A stretch of 64,000 bases of DNA from UBA695 sp042691655. Lineage in GTDB: Bacteria > Verrucomicrobiota > Verrucomicrobiia > Chthoniobacterales > Chthoniobacteraceae. Location: assembly GCA_042691655.1 (NCBI GenBank), contig CP170506.1, positions 5,394,001-5,458,000 of the forward strand, read 5' to 3'. The notes beneath the pieces are model-generated. The model saw only the letters and a program-made list of their open reading frames with translations, searched no databases and had not been told where the DNA came from. This document shows, piece by piece, positions 34,941 to 46,850 of this stretch. The stretch's first letter is position 1, and each line of letters opens with the position of its first letter. Both the position numbers and the translations under genes were made by a program.

Positions 34941-35516
34941 ATGAAAATTCCCTTTTTTGCCTCCCTCTTCCTCACCCTCTGCCTCGCGCTGAGCGGCGCG
35001 GAGGCCCAGGCCCAGCAGGCCACGCTTCGCGCGGGCGACAACGTCGATATTCGCGTCTCGGGCATTCCCGGCGATGAAATAAGCGTCGTGAGCGCCTCGC
35101 AGGCCATTGACGAAGACGGCATGATCAACATCGCCTACATCGGCAAGGTCAAAGTGTCCGGCATGGACGCCTCCACGGCCCAGAAGACCATCGAATCGCG
35201 CCTGATTTCGGAGAAAATCTTCACGCACCCCGTCGTCACCGTGGGCATCCAGAGCAACATGCGCCTGGTCAACGTAACGGGCGAAGTCAAATCCAGCGGT
35301 CGCTTGCAGTACACTCCCGACCTCAACATCATGTCGGCCGTTGCCGGTGCGGGCGGGTTCAGCGATTTTGCCGACCGCAAACACGTCAAACTCGTGCGCG
35401 GCGGGAAAGTCAGCGTCTACGACACCACCAAATTTTCCAAAGACCCCTCCCTGGACGTCAAAGTCCTCCCCGGGGACCAGATTTACGTCCCGCAGGCCGG
35501 GGTCTTCTCTTGGTAG
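34941..35516 (+). CDS. Wza-like polysaccharide export protein
   Basis: A 191-residue protein with a signal peptide (about 1-24). It has a Poly_export domain (LRAGDNVDIRVSGIPGDE, DGMINIAYIGKVKVSGM) and one SLBB domain (VNVTGEVKSSGRLQYTPDLNIMSAVAGAGGFSDFAD). It lacks the long C-terminal helix of E. coli Wza, so it may need a separate outer-membrane part, perhaps the barrel at 31296. It is the last gene of the locus. Confidence 0.93.
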   Translation: MKIPFFASLFLTLCLALSGAEAQAQQATLRAGDNVDIRVSGIPGDEISVVSASQAIDEDGMINIAYIGKVKVSGMDASTAQKTIESRLISEKIFTHPVVTVGIQSNMRLVNVTGEVKSSGRLQYTPDLNIMSAVAGAGGFSDFADRKHVKLVRGGKVSVYDTTKFSKDPSLDVKVLPGDQIYVPQAGVFSW

Positions 35517-35554
35517 AGGCCGGGCGTAACCGCCTTGGCTGGATTTGTTTCGGG

Positions 35555-35585
35555 AAAACGGCGCCACGAAAACGGCGCCGTTTTT
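35555..35585 (+). terminator. Rho-independent terminator after the polysaccharide genes
   Basis: ACGGCGCC at 35558-35565 pairs with GGCGCCGT at 35574-35581 around an 8-base loop and is followed by T residues. It closes the exopolysaccharide operon before nifJ. Confidence 0.88.
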
Positions 35586-35712
35586 GTGTCATGGAGGCAT
35601 CCGCTTAATCCTGCTCGCGTCCTCCCTGGCCGGGCGGTCCAAAGCAAAGCAGGGGGAGTGAATGCCAATTTGAGGACTAGCTTTACGGGCCCGTTTGCGC
35701 TTGAGTAAGAAA

Positions 35713-39273
<3,561 letters not shown>

Positions 39274-39309
39274 TCAGAAATCCCAAGGACGAACTTAAAA
39301 GAACATTAG

Positions 39310-39315
39310 AAGGAG
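39310..39315 (+). promoter_or_regulatory. Strong Shine-Dalgarno sequence for the DHOD-like gene
   Basis: AAGGAG lies 9 bases ahead of ATG 39325. It is the best ribosome-binding site I see in the window, where most genes lack a clear one. Confidence 0.75.
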
Positions 39316-39324
39316 ATATACTCC

Positions 39325-40320
39325 ATGAATCTTGAAACTGATTACCTCGGCCTAAAGCTCAAAAACCCGCTCATGCCCGGCGCGTCCCCTCTGGCGGACG
39401 ACCTCGCCACCATCCGGCGTCTCGAAGACGCCGGTGCGGCGGCGATTGTCATGCACTCGCTTTTTGAGGAGCAGATCAACCTCGAACGTCTCGCCGTCGA
39501 GCGGGACGTCGAGAGCCATACCGAAAGCTTTGCCGAAGCCACCACGTTCTTCCCGAACGAGGAAGACTTCGAGGAGACCTGCGAGGAATACCTCTCGCTC
39601 ATCGGCAAAATCAAAGAGACCGTCAGCGTCCCCGTGATCGCCTCTCTCAACGGCATCACCCCCGGCGGCTGGACCAGCTACGCCAAGTTGATCCAGGAAG
39701 CCGGAGCCGACGCGCTGGAGCTCAACTACTACGATCTGCCCTCCGATCCTTCCAAGACCGGGGCCCACGTAGAAGCGCGCGCGCTGGATCTGGTGAAGGC
39801 GATCCGCAAGGAAGTTACCCTTCCCATCGCGGTGAAGCTTTCGCCCTTCTTCTCCTCGCTGCCGAACTTCGTCAGCGAACTGAAGAACGCGGGTGCCAAC
39901 GGCGTCATCGTTTTCAACCGCTTCTATCAGCCGAACATCAACATCGAAGACCTCGACACCGATTCCGTGCTGGAACTCTCGACCTCCGCCGAACTGCGCC
40001 TGCGCCTCCGGTGGCTGGCCGTTCTGAGCGCCCAGATTGACGGGATCTCCTACGGAGTCACCGGCGGAGTCCACACCGCCGCCGACGCCATCCGCGCCAT
40101 CATGGCCGGAGCGAACGGCGTGCAGCTGGTTTCCGCGCTGTTGCAGAACGGGGCGGATTACCTCGGCATCGTGCTCACCGACCTGACCAAATGGCTCGAA
40201 GAGCACGAGTACGACTCGCTTGCCCAGATGACCGGCACGATGAACCTCAAGCACTGCCCGGACGCCACCGCTTTCGAGCGCGGAAACTACCTCCGCATCC
40301 TCAAGAGCTGGCAGCCGTAA
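39325..40320 (+). CDS. Dihydroorotate-dehydrogenase-like protein
   Basis: A 331-residue TIM-barrel flavoprotein of the DHOD-like type. It starts NLETDYLGLKLKNPLMPGASPLADDL, has ASLNGITPGGW, ELNYYDLP, LPIAVKLSPFFSSLPNF and GVTGGVHTAADAIRAIMAGANGVQLVSALL. It lacks parts expected in a real DHOD (the base Cys/Ser loop does not stand out), and such genes often follow nifJ in anaerobes. It could have a role in electron transfer tied to NifJ, but this is not settled. A strong terminator follows. Confidence 0.88.
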   Translation: MNLETDYLGLKLKNPLMPGASPLADDLATIRRLEDAGAAAIVMHSLFEEQINLERLAVERDVESHTESFAEATTFFPNEEDFEETCEEYLSLIGKIKETVSVPVIASLNGITPGGWTSYAKLIQEAGADALELNYYDLPSDPSKTGAHVEARALDLVKAIRKEVTLPIAVKLSPFFSSLPNFVSELKNAGANGVIVFNRFYQPNINIEDLDTDSVLELSTSAELRLRLRWLAVLSAQIDGISYGVTGGVHTAADAIRAIMAGANGVQLVSALLQNGADYLGIVLTDLTKWLEEHEYDSLAQMTGTMNLKHCPDATAFERGNYLRILKSWQP

Positions 40321-40343
40321 TTTAACCGGCGGTTCGCAATTCT

Positions 40344-40381
40344 AAAAACCCCAGGGTGGCTTTGGCTGCCCTGGGGTTTTT
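40344..40381 (+). terminator. Rho-independent terminator after nifJ/DHOD-like operon
   Basis: CCCCAGGG at 40349-40356 pairs with CCCTGGGG at 40369-40376, with flanking A and T runs that extend the stem to 13 bp. The loop is 12 bases. It should act in both directions. Confidence 0.92.
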
Positions 40382-40402
40382 CGTTGCCGAGCAGCGCGCG
40401 CC

Positions 40403-40410
40403 TCATAAAA
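40403..40410. repeat. Left copy of the 8-bp target duplication
   Basis: TCATAAAA just left of the IS66-family element; the same eight bases stand just right of it at 42975-42982. IS66 elements make 8-bp duplications. Confidence 0.92.
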
Positions 40411-40466
40411 GTAAGCGTCACGCGAAGCGCCACTTGACGGGCGTCGGCTCGTAACGGGTCATAAGG

Positions 40467-40506
40467 CTCATAGATCTCGTAGGTAAAGCGATACGAGATC
40501 TATGAG
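40467..40506. repeat. 15-bp perfect hairpin at the end of tnpC
   Basis: CTCATAGATCTCGTA at 40467-40481 pairs exactly with TACGAGATCTATGAG at 40492-40506 around a 10-base loop. It lies just past the tnpC stop inside the IS. No T-run follows on the minus strand, so a standard terminator is unlikely. Confidence 0.85.
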
Positions 40507-40508
40507 GT

Positions 40509-42050
40509 CTACGAGGCGGCGGCTTGGGGGTACCGCTCTTCGCGAAGCCTTTTGGCGTAGGCTGCCGGTATCCAGGTGGCGATGTTCTGGTTGGTCAGCA
40601 CGGGCAGTTTGGTGAGGATCTCCCGCAAGTAGGCGTAGGGATCTACGCCGTTGCGTCGGCAGTTTTCGATGACGGTGTAGAGGACCGCCCCGCGCTGGCC
40701 CGCATCGGCGTCGCCTACGAAGAGCCAGTTCTTTTTGCCCACCGCCGTGGGCCGGATGGCATTTTCAACAAGGTTGTTATCGATCTCCACGCGCCCGTCT
40801 TGCAGGAAGACGCTCAAGCCCGGCCATTGACCCAGCGCGTAGTCGATGGCTTTGCCCATGCTGCTTTTGGGCAGGTAGCGTTTCTTGGTTTTTAGTCGCA
40901 CCAGCGCCTTGCCGATGCGTTCGTGGATGGGATGGCTTTGGGCCGCTCGGAGGGCTTCCCGCAACCGCGGCCCGGCGCGTTCTTGCCGTAAGTATTTTTC
41001 GATTTGGTAAAGGTGTGCCATTTGCCGAAGGAGCCAAGTGACGATGCATGGGGCCTGCGATTGCGATTCGATGAACTTGCGCCGCGCGTGGGCGTAACAG
41101 GCGGCGAGCCGGATGTGGCCTTCGCGGCCAGCGCTCCGGGCGTAGCTACGGTAACCCGCATACCCATCGCATTGCAGGACGCCCCGCCAGTGGGCGGGAA
41201 GGATCTCGCCCACGCACTCGGCGGCGCGACTGGTGCGCCAGTGGTAAACGACTTCGCCGCCGGGCCGGTTGCATACCCACAGGTAGCCGGTACCCGTTTT
41301 CTTATTGCCGGGATCAAGGTAGCGAACCGGGGTTTCGTCCATCTGGATGTAGCCGCCTTTCACCACGCCCGCGTTGATCTCCCGATAGATCAAACCCAGC
41401 CAGTCGGCAGCCAACCCCATCCACCGCGCCAGCGTTTGACGGGGCAGGATGACTTGGTGGCGCGTGGCGTATATTCGCTCCTGGCGATGGAGCGGCAGAT
41501 GGTCGCAGTATTTGGCCACGATGACTTGCGCCAAGAGCCCCGGCGCCGCGATGCAGCGTTCCTGTAATACCGGCGGCAATGGCGCGATCACGGGCACGGC
41601 GTCCAGTTCGCCACGCTTCACATACTTGCGCCGGATCATGCGCCGACGTAGGAACCGAGCCGGTTCGTAGTCGAGCTGCTCGCTGACTTCCTGGCCGATG
41701 CAGCGCCACGCTTGCGGTTCTGCCTGCACCGGCAGCGGATCGACGAGCTCCTCGACGCACGGCAGGTGTGCAGGCAACCGCAGCCCTTTGTTTTTCGCAG
41801 GCTTGCTCTTAGAGCGCGGAGTCGATTCTTCCTTCGAGCGCCGAGTGGCCTCCGCCGCCAAGTCGGGCTCGTTCGCTTTTCCCGGCGAACTCCCTTCCAA
41901 CAACAGTTCCAGTTGCCTCGGGTCGAGCTTCTCGCTCCCCGCTCCGAAGATCCGCTTCACCAACAGGTCCACCTTTTGCCGCAGTAACGCGACTTCTGCA
42001 CGCAATCGCGCGTTCTCTTCCAGAAGTTCCTGTTCGCGTTCGGTGACCAT
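40509..42050 (-). CDS. tnpC: IS66-family transposase TnpC
   Basis: A 513-residue transposase. The N-terminus has a leucine-zipper-like helix (about 3-36), followed by the IS66-type zinc-binding/helix-turn-helix part. The DDE catalytic domain has YIQMDETPVRYLD and LQCDGYAGYRSYA, and the final acidic residue lies in the NNLVENAIRPTAVGKKNWLFVG block. It is full length and seems active. It is the last gene of the IS operon. Confidence 0.96.
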   Translation of the reverse strand: MVTEREQELLEENARLRAEVALLRQKVDLLVKRIFGAGSEKLDPRQLELLLEGSSPGKANEPDLAAEATRRSKEESTPRSKSKPAKNKGLRLPAHLPCVEELVDPLPVQAEPQAWRCIGQEVSEQLDYEPARFLRRRMIRRKYVKRGELDAVPVIAPLPPVLQERCIAAPGLLAQVIVAKYCDHLPLHRQERIYATRHQVILPRQTLARWMGLAADWLGLIYREINAGVVKGGYIQMDETPVRYLDPGNKKTGTGYLWVCNRPGGEVVYHWRTSRAAECVGEILPAHWRGVLQCDGYAGYRSYARSAGREGHIRLAACYAHARRKFIESQSQAPCIVTWLLRQMAHLYQIEKYLRQERAGPRLREALRAAQSHPIHERIGKALVRLKTKKRYLPKSSMGKAIDYALGQWPGLSVFLQDGRVEIDNNLVENAIRPTAVGKKNWLFVGDADAGQRGAVLYTVIENCRRNGVDPYAYLREILTKLPVLTNQNIATWIPAAYAKRLREERYPQAAAS

Positions 42051-42122
42051 TGCTCGTTGGCCACAGGAGACTAGTCATCCCGTCGCTAAATTCAAGCGCC
42101 GATCATACTTAATATATGACTG

Positions 42123-42476
42123 CTATTCCCGCTCATACCACGGACGCATCTTCGCCCCGTGCAGGTCGATCCCGTCGGTCAAGAGCGCCAACGCCTCCGC
42201 GCTCAGCTTGAGCTTCGTGCGTCCCGGCTCCACGTTCCGAGGCCATGAGAAGCATCCCTTTTCCAGCCGCTTGCTCATCACCCAGATCCCCGTGCCGTCC
42301 CAGTAAAGCAGCTTGATCCGGTTGTGCCGCCGGTTGCTGAACACGAAGATCGCTCCGCCCCGTAGATCCTCTCCCAGCCGTTCACTCACCAGGGCGTGCA
42401 GCCCGTTGAAGCCCTTGCGCATGTCGCACGGCTCCAACGACACTAGCACTTTGAGGCTCCCGCTAAAACTCAGCAT
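42123..42476 (-). CDS. tnpB: IS66-family accessory protein TnpB
   Basis: A 117-residue protein of the IS66 Orf2 family. Typical blocks are EPCDMRKGFNGLHALV, GGAIFVFSNRRHNRIKLLYWDGTG and GCFSWPRN. Its exact job in transposition is not known. Its start overlaps the tnpA stop by seven bases. Confidence 0.96.
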   Translation of the reverse strand: MLSFSGSLKVLVSLEPCDMRKGFNGLHALVSERLGEDLRGGAIFVFSNRRHNRIKLLYWDGTGIWVMSKRLEKGCFSWPRNVEPGRTKLKLSAEALALLTDGIDLHGAKMRPWYERE

Positions 42477-42916
42477 CCCGTTTGCCCCTTGGCTGCCAGC
42501 GCCTTCAGCAACTCCGCCGCCAGCTTCATTTGGCCAGGGGTGGAGAGTTCCACGCTCGCTCCGCCCGGTAACTCAAGCTTGAGCGCCGCTACGATTGCCA
42601 TCACCTGCTCGCCTTGGACGCCCGCTTCGACCTCCGCTTCTACCCAGCGCGGCCCCGGCCCTGGCTGCGGTGCCATCAATGCGGCCGGAACTGGAGCCGC
42701 TGCTTGCACCAACAGCGCTTGCCGCTGGTTCTTCCTCTTCTGCTGCCAATGGGCGAACGTCTGGTATTTCACCCCAATCTGCGCTGCAAACTCCGCCGCG
42801 CTCACCCCACACCGCTCGTACTCATCCAACAGCGCCTCCCTTCGTTCTCTCTTTACCAGCACATGCCCTCGGCGGTCTATTTTCAACAACTCATCCCGAA
42901 TCGCTTCGCTTTGCAT
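42470..42916 (-). CDS. tnpA: IS66-family accessory protein TnpA
   Basis: A 148-residue protein with a helix-turn-helix (about 25-55, CGVSAAEFAAQIGVKYQTFAHW then QKRK). It is the first gene of the IS66 operon and probably binds the element's ends. The C-terminal half is Ala/Gly/Pro-rich and variable. Confidence 0.92.
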   Translation of the reverse strand: MQSEAIRDELLKIDRRGHVLVKRERREALLDEYERCGVSAAEFAAQIGVKYQTFAHWQQKRKNQRQALLVQAAAPVPAALMAPQPGPGPRWVEAEVEAGVQGEQVMAIVAALKLELPGGASVELSTPGQMKLAAELLKALAAKGQTGC

Positions 42917-42974
42917 CCTCCCATACTGACAATTTTCATCCCTCCAGGATAGAGGCGCTCCGCGTGACGCTTAC

Positions 42975-42982
42975 TCATAAAA
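42975..42982. repeat. Right copy of the 8-bp target duplication
   Basis: TCATAAAA right after the right inverted repeat of the IS66 element, the same as at 40403-40410. Confidence 0.92.
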
Positions 42983-42999
42983 GACGGGCATGGCCGATT

Positions 43000-43155
43000 C
43001 TCACGCAAAGGCGCAAAAAGAAACCATCCCTGCGACAAGCCGTGGGGGATTCTGAGGGCCAAAGGCCCAAATGCATACCAGCATTGGGTACCGCCCAAGG
43101 TGTTCGTACGCACCTTCGGCGCTTCAATCTTTGCGGCTTTGCGCCTTTGCGTGAG
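43000..43155. repeat. Palindromic GCAAAG-type repeat with long spacer
   Basis: An 18-base arm (CTCACGCAAAGGCGCAAA) at 43000-43017 is paired with its exact reverse complement at 43138-43155. The 120-base space holds no gene. The arms match the outer part of the palindrome at 9579-9644, so both belong to one dispersed repeat family. Confidence 0.85.
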
Positions 43156-43180
43156 ACTGCTGCTTTTCCTGAGGTGCCCT

Positions 43181-44521
43181 TCAGGATGCCGATACTTTGG
43201 AGCGCACTTCGCCGTCGGCCAGTTGCGTCATCAGCTCTGTTCCGGGGGGAGCTTGCGCCACGCCGCGCACGATTTCGCCCGAGGCCGTCCGGGTGATGCT
43301 GTAACCGCGGGCCAGCGTCGATTGCGGCCCGAGCACGCGGAGCAGGTCGCGGCCTTTTTCCAGCCGGTGGGCGAAGTTCTCCAACGCCCCGGCACACCCG
43401 CGCTGGAGGCGTTCGCGCAGGGCCCCGAGCTGCCCCTGGCGGAGGCGCACCCCCTGGTCGGGCCGGTGTTCGCGCAATGCGGAGCCGAGGACTTCGACGC
43501 GGCGGCGTTCCCCGGTGACGTGGTCGGCGGCCAGACGGGCCAGGCGTTCGGCAAAGTCGTCGTTTTCCTGCATCCACTCGCGGAGGCGGGTTTGCGGTTC
43601 GCGGAAAAGCGGGCTGCCGCGCAGGAGCTCCAGGCGGCGGGCTCCGTCGCGCAGTTCGTCGCGCAGGCAGCGCTCCAGCGAGGCGTGGAGCTGGCTGAAA
43701 TGGCGCAGCAGCGCGGCGCTGTCCGGAGCCAGTAGCTCGGCGGCGGCGCTGGGCGTCGGGGCGCGCAGATCGGCCACGAAGTCGGCGATCGTGAAGTCGA
43801 TCTCGTGCCCCACGGCGCTGATGACCGGCAGGGCCGAGGCGTAAATCGCTCGGGCGAGCGCCTCGTCGTTGAATTCCCACAAATCCTCCGCGCTGCCGCC
43901 GCCGCGAGCCACGATGAGCGCGTCCACGGGCGGGAGTTCCCCGCTGTTGAACTCCTCGAGCGCTGCGGTGATTTCCGCGCCCGCCCCGGCCCCCTGCACG
44001 CGCACGGGGTTGATCAAAATCTGAATCCACGGCGCGCGCCGGTGGAGAATGTTGAGCATGTCGGCGATGGCCGCCCCGGTGGGGGAGGTCACGATGCCGA
44101 CGGCTTTTGGAAATTTCGGGATCGCCCGCTTGTGGGCGGCGTCAAAGAGCCCCTCGGCGGCGAGCTTGCGTTTGAGCGCCTCGAACTTCGCCGCCAGCAG
44201 GCCCGCTCCCGCCGCCTGGATTAGCCGGACGTTGAGCTGGTATTGCCCGCGCGCTTCGTAAACGGTCATCTGCCCCCGCGCGTGGACCAGCATCCCCTCG
44301 GAGAGCGGAATGGACGCATGGCGCAGCCCCGGCCGGTAAAACAGGACGCACGAGAGCTGCGAGCGCTCGTCTTTCAGCGTAAAATATTGGTGCCCCGAGG
44401 CCTGTTTGCGCAGGTTGCTGATCTCTCCCTCCACCCAAACGTCGCCGATCCCACCCTCGATCAAGCCGCGAACTTGCTGGGTCACTTCCGAGACAGAAAG
44501 AATGCGGGGCTCCTCGGGCAT
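43181..44521 (-). CDS. xseA: Exodeoxyribonuclease VII large subunit
   Basis: A 446-residue XseA. It begins with SVSEVTQQVRGLIEGGIGDVWVEGEISNLR, the OB-fold, with YFTLKDERSQLSCVLF. The catalytic region has VGIVTSPTGAAIADML, DALIVARGGGSAEDLWEFNDE, AVGHEIDFTIADFVADLRAPTPSAAAEL, then a helical, coiled tail. It cuts single-stranded DNA together with several small XseB subunits. No xseB is seen here; its place is taken by an unrelated membrane protein gene. Confidence 0.96.
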   Translation of the reverse strand: MPEEPRILSVSEVTQQVRGLIEGGIGDVWVEGEISNLRKQASGHQYFTLKDERSQLSCVLFYRPGLRHASIPLSEGMLVHARGQMTVYEARGQYQLNVRLIQAAGAGLLAAKFEALKRKLAAEGLFDAAHKRAIPKFPKAVGIVTSPTGAAIADMLNILHRRAPWIQILINPVRVQGAGAGAEITAALEEFNSGELPPVDALIVARGGGSAEDLWEFNDEALARAIYASALPVISAVGHEIDFTIADFVADLRAPTPSAAAELLAPDSAALLRHFSQLHASLERCLRDELRDGARRLELLRGSPLFREPQTRLREWMQENDDFAERLARLAADHVTGERRRVEVLGSALREHRPDQGVRLRQGQLGALRERLQRGCAGALENFAHRLEKGRDLLRVLGPQSTLARGYSITRTASGEIVRGVAQAPPGTELMTQLADGEVRSKVSAS

Positions 44522-44524
44522 GGG

Positions 44525-46216
44525 TTATTGTGCCTTCTCCAGGCAGGTTTTAAGGAGGTCCCGCGCCGCCGTGTTGTCGGGCTCCACTTTCAGCGCGGCT
44601 TCGCCCCGGGCTTTGGCGGAGGCCGCGTTGCCTTCGGCTAATTCAAGCTTGCCCAAGTTGACAAGGGCCTCGGGATATTCCGGATCGATCCCGAGAGCAT
44701 CGCTGAAAGCCGCTTGTGAGAGGTCTTTTTTGGTTCCGATTTGATAGAAAACGCCTAGGGTATTGAGCGTATCTGCCACGCCGGGGCGCATCTGCCGGGC
44801 CAGCACCAGCTTGCCGTAGGCGTCGTAGAGGTCGCCTCCTTGCAGAGCGCCCTGGCCTTCCTGGTAGATTTCCTGCCAGCTCTTGGTTTGGTTGCTGGTG
44901 GCAAAAACCAAAACCGTGGCTGCCAGGAGGGCCCCCGCGTATTTCCAAGCCTGCCGGACCTCGCCCGAGGCCAGCGTTTGCGCCAGGCCCACGACCGTTC
45001 CGCTGGCCAGCAAAACCAGCCCGGGCACGGCCAGGAGGCGGCCGCTTTCGGTCACATATCCCGGCACGAGCGCCAGCATTTGCAGCAGGACGGCCCCGAG
45101 AACCCAGCGCGAGGCAGGCCAGCGCCTCCAGGAGAAAGGCAGAGCCGCCAGCGCGAAAAGGGCGACGATCCCGTAGCCGAGGCCTGGGGTGACGACGCCT
45201 TGCGCAGTGAAGGGCTGGACCACCCCCAGGTCGTCATGGCGGGCGGCGTTCCAGAAATTGCGCATCTTCACCAGCGCGATGACGATCCGCTGCCCCGGGT
45301 GTTCCCGCAGAAAGGCCGTGGCTTTGTCTGCCCAGAATTGCGAGGCCTCGCCCCGGGTGAGCGTGCGGCCCGTCTCTTTTTGGGCAAAAAGGATGGATTC
45401 TTTCAGCATCGCGGCCTGGTCGGCGCGCTTGAATTCGGGCGGCAGCTCCGGGTAGCCGTTGGCGTGCGGGCGGTGGCCGATCCAGGCGTTCAAGCCCGAT
45501 TGCGCGGAAAACCAGACGGGCTCTTTGGCAAGGACGCGGTTATAGACCCAGCACGGAGCCGTTCCCACGAGCGCCCCCAGGCCGAGGCAGGCGGCTGCAG
45601 CGGCAATGGCGGCGGGCCCGCGCAGACGGCGTGCGGCGGCGGCCAGCGAAAGGGGCAAAATGGCGAGCGCTGCCGGGACCGCCGTGGCGGCGAGCCCCGC
45701 GACGACGCCGATGCCGAGCCACGGTCTCCAGCGCGAAACGCTCGCCGTCTTCATGCTCCAGAAAAACAGAGCCCAGAAAGCCAGTACACCCCAGATGGCG
45801 GGCGTCAGGACGAGGGAAAAGGCCTGCGCTGGCTGAAAGAACGTCCAGCCCACGGCGGCCACGATCCCCGCCCAGCGGCCTCGCGCGCCTGGGTAGAGCC
45901 AGGCGGCCATTTGGAAAATCAGCGCGGCAATCGCGGCTTCGCAGAGGATTTGCAGCAGCCCGACCGCGTAGTAATTCGCCCCAAGGGAAAAGAGCCCCGC
46001 CAGCAGAAACGGGTAACCCGGCAGCCCGGGAAAGGCTCCCTGGGCGCTCCAATGTCCGGCGGCAATCTGCTCCGCCCAGTCGGCGTAAAACTTCAGCTCC
46101 CCCGCGAAGGGAGGGAAGAGGGGCGACCCCACGAAACGCGTCAGCACCAGCAGGTGCACCACGAGGGCGAGCGCGAATACCAGCGCGTAATCCGGCAGCG
46201 AGCGTTTCGAGGGCAT
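44525..46216 (-). CDS. GT39-like membrane glycosyltransferase with C-terminal TPR
   Basis: A 563-residue protein. About 10-11 membrane helices fill residues 8-420. An early acidic motif occurs in FAGELKFYADWAEQ, as in PMT/GT39-type enzymes that use lipid-linked sugars. The C-terminal part (about 430-560) carries TPR-like helices (YGKLVLARQMRPGVADTLNTLGVFY, PEYPEALVNLGKLELAEGNAASA). The sugar donor and target are not known. It starts 3 bases from the xseA start side and probably shares an operon with the downstream xseA gene. Confidence 0.82.
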   Translation of the reverse strand: MPSKRSLPDYALVFALALVVHLLVLTRFVGSPLFPPFAGELKFYADWAEQIAAGHWSAQGAFPGLPGYPFLLAGLFSLGANYYAVGLLQILCEAAIAALIFQMAAWLYPGARGRWAGIVAAVGWTFFQPAQAFSLVLTPAIWGVLAFWALFFWSMKTASVSRWRPWLGIGVVAGLAATAVPAALAILPLSLAAAARRLRGPAAIAAAAACLGLGALVGTAPCWVYNRVLAKEPVWFSAQSGLNAWIGHRPHANGYPELPPEFKRADQAAMLKESILFAQKETGRTLTRGEASQFWADKATAFLREHPGQRIVIALVKMRNFWNAARHDDLGVVQPFTAQGVVTPGLGYGIVALFALAALPFSWRRWPASRWVLGAVLLQMLALVPGYVTESGRLLAVPGLVLLASGTVVGLAQTLASGEVRQAWKYAGALLAATVLVFATSNQTKSWQEIYQEGQGALQGGDLYDAYGKLVLARQMRPGVADTLNTLGVFYQIGTKKDLSQAAFSDALGIDPEYPEALVNLGKLELAEGNAASAKARGEAALKVEPDNTAARDLLKTCLEKAQ

Positions 46217-46238
46217 AAGGCTGCGGGGGGGAAAGCTC

Positions 46239-46775
46239 TTAGTGCGCCCGGGAGGAGGCGAGGGTCCCGTGGTAGAGGGAGAGGATCGGCACCCGTTCCA
46301 GGAAAGAGAATTCCGTGCGCCCCGTGGAGTTCACCACGCAGGCCACTGCCACCACTTGCACCTTGTGCGTGGAGAGCGCGGCCATGGCTTCGTTGAGCGG
46401 GATGAAGTTTTTGCACTCGTCGATGACGAGCACCACTTTTTCCTTCGGCACGAGGTAGTGGCGGGTCAGCTTCGGCACCCCTTCGAGCACCTGGATCGAC
46501 GCGAACCGGGACCCCGTGAGGTGGGCGAGGTGGGCGGTGAGCACCATGCTCTCTGGGCAGGAGGCGGCCACCATGCAGTCCACTTTGCCTTCCTCAAGCT
46601 GCTCCGGGAAAACGCGGATCAGCTCGCGGGCAAAGTAATCCATGACCCCCGGAAATTGTTCGGCTCCCGCGACGCCGCCGCCGCAGTTGGTGAGCGTGGC
46701 GGGAATGTCGCCGGGAACGATGAGTTCCTTCGGCTTAAGGTGCAGGAGCGAACGGAGGTTGGAGATAAGATCCAT
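46239..46775 (-). CDS. Orotate-phosphoribosyltransferase-like protein with degenerate PRPP motif
   Basis: A 178-residue protein. The core reads like an OPRT: DCMVAASCPESMVLTAHLAHLTG for the early loop, and KVVLVIDECKNFIPLNEAMAAL where a PRPP loop (normally VxVxDDxxTTGGS) should be, then VQVVAVACVVNSTGRTEF. The acidic pair is reduced to one Asp-Glu and the Thr-Thr-Gly-Gly part is missing, so PRPP use is doubtful. The family match comes from layout, not from full motifs. Confidence 0.6.
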   Translation of the reverse strand: MDLISNLRSLLHLKPKELIVPGDIPATLTNCGGGVAGAEQFPGVMDYFARELIRVFPEQLEEGKVDCMVAASCPESMVLTAHLAHLTGSRFASIQVLEGVPKLTRHYLVPKEKVVLVIDECKNFIPLNEAMAALSTHKVQVVAVACVVNSTGRTEFSFLERVPILSLYHGTLASSRAH

Positions 46776-46850
46776 GGTTGGTGGTTAAAGAAGGCTGAAA
46801 AGAGAAGCGGGTTTGGCGCGAATGTAAACCTCAAAGAAGGCCTTTGGGGC

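Larger units (their letters stand above)
40411..42974 (-). mobile_element. Complete IS66-family insertion sequence
   Basis: The element is 2564 bp. It has terminal inverted repeats of 21 bp with one mismatch (start GTAAGCGTCACGCG), at 40411-40431 and 42954-42974, and an exact 8-bp target duplication TCATAAAA on both sides. It carries three intact genes in the usual order tnpA, tnpB, tnpC on the minus strand. The intact frames and exact duplication mean a recent insertion. The site lies just behind the nifJ operon terminator and just before a palindromic repeat area. Confidence 0.96.

Noticed and set aside
39305..39328. Cloning-vector sequence (T7-type ribosome-binding site)
   Set aside because: AGAAGGAGATATA looks like the T7 gene 10 site but both sides run on as natural nifJ/DHOD-like sequence.
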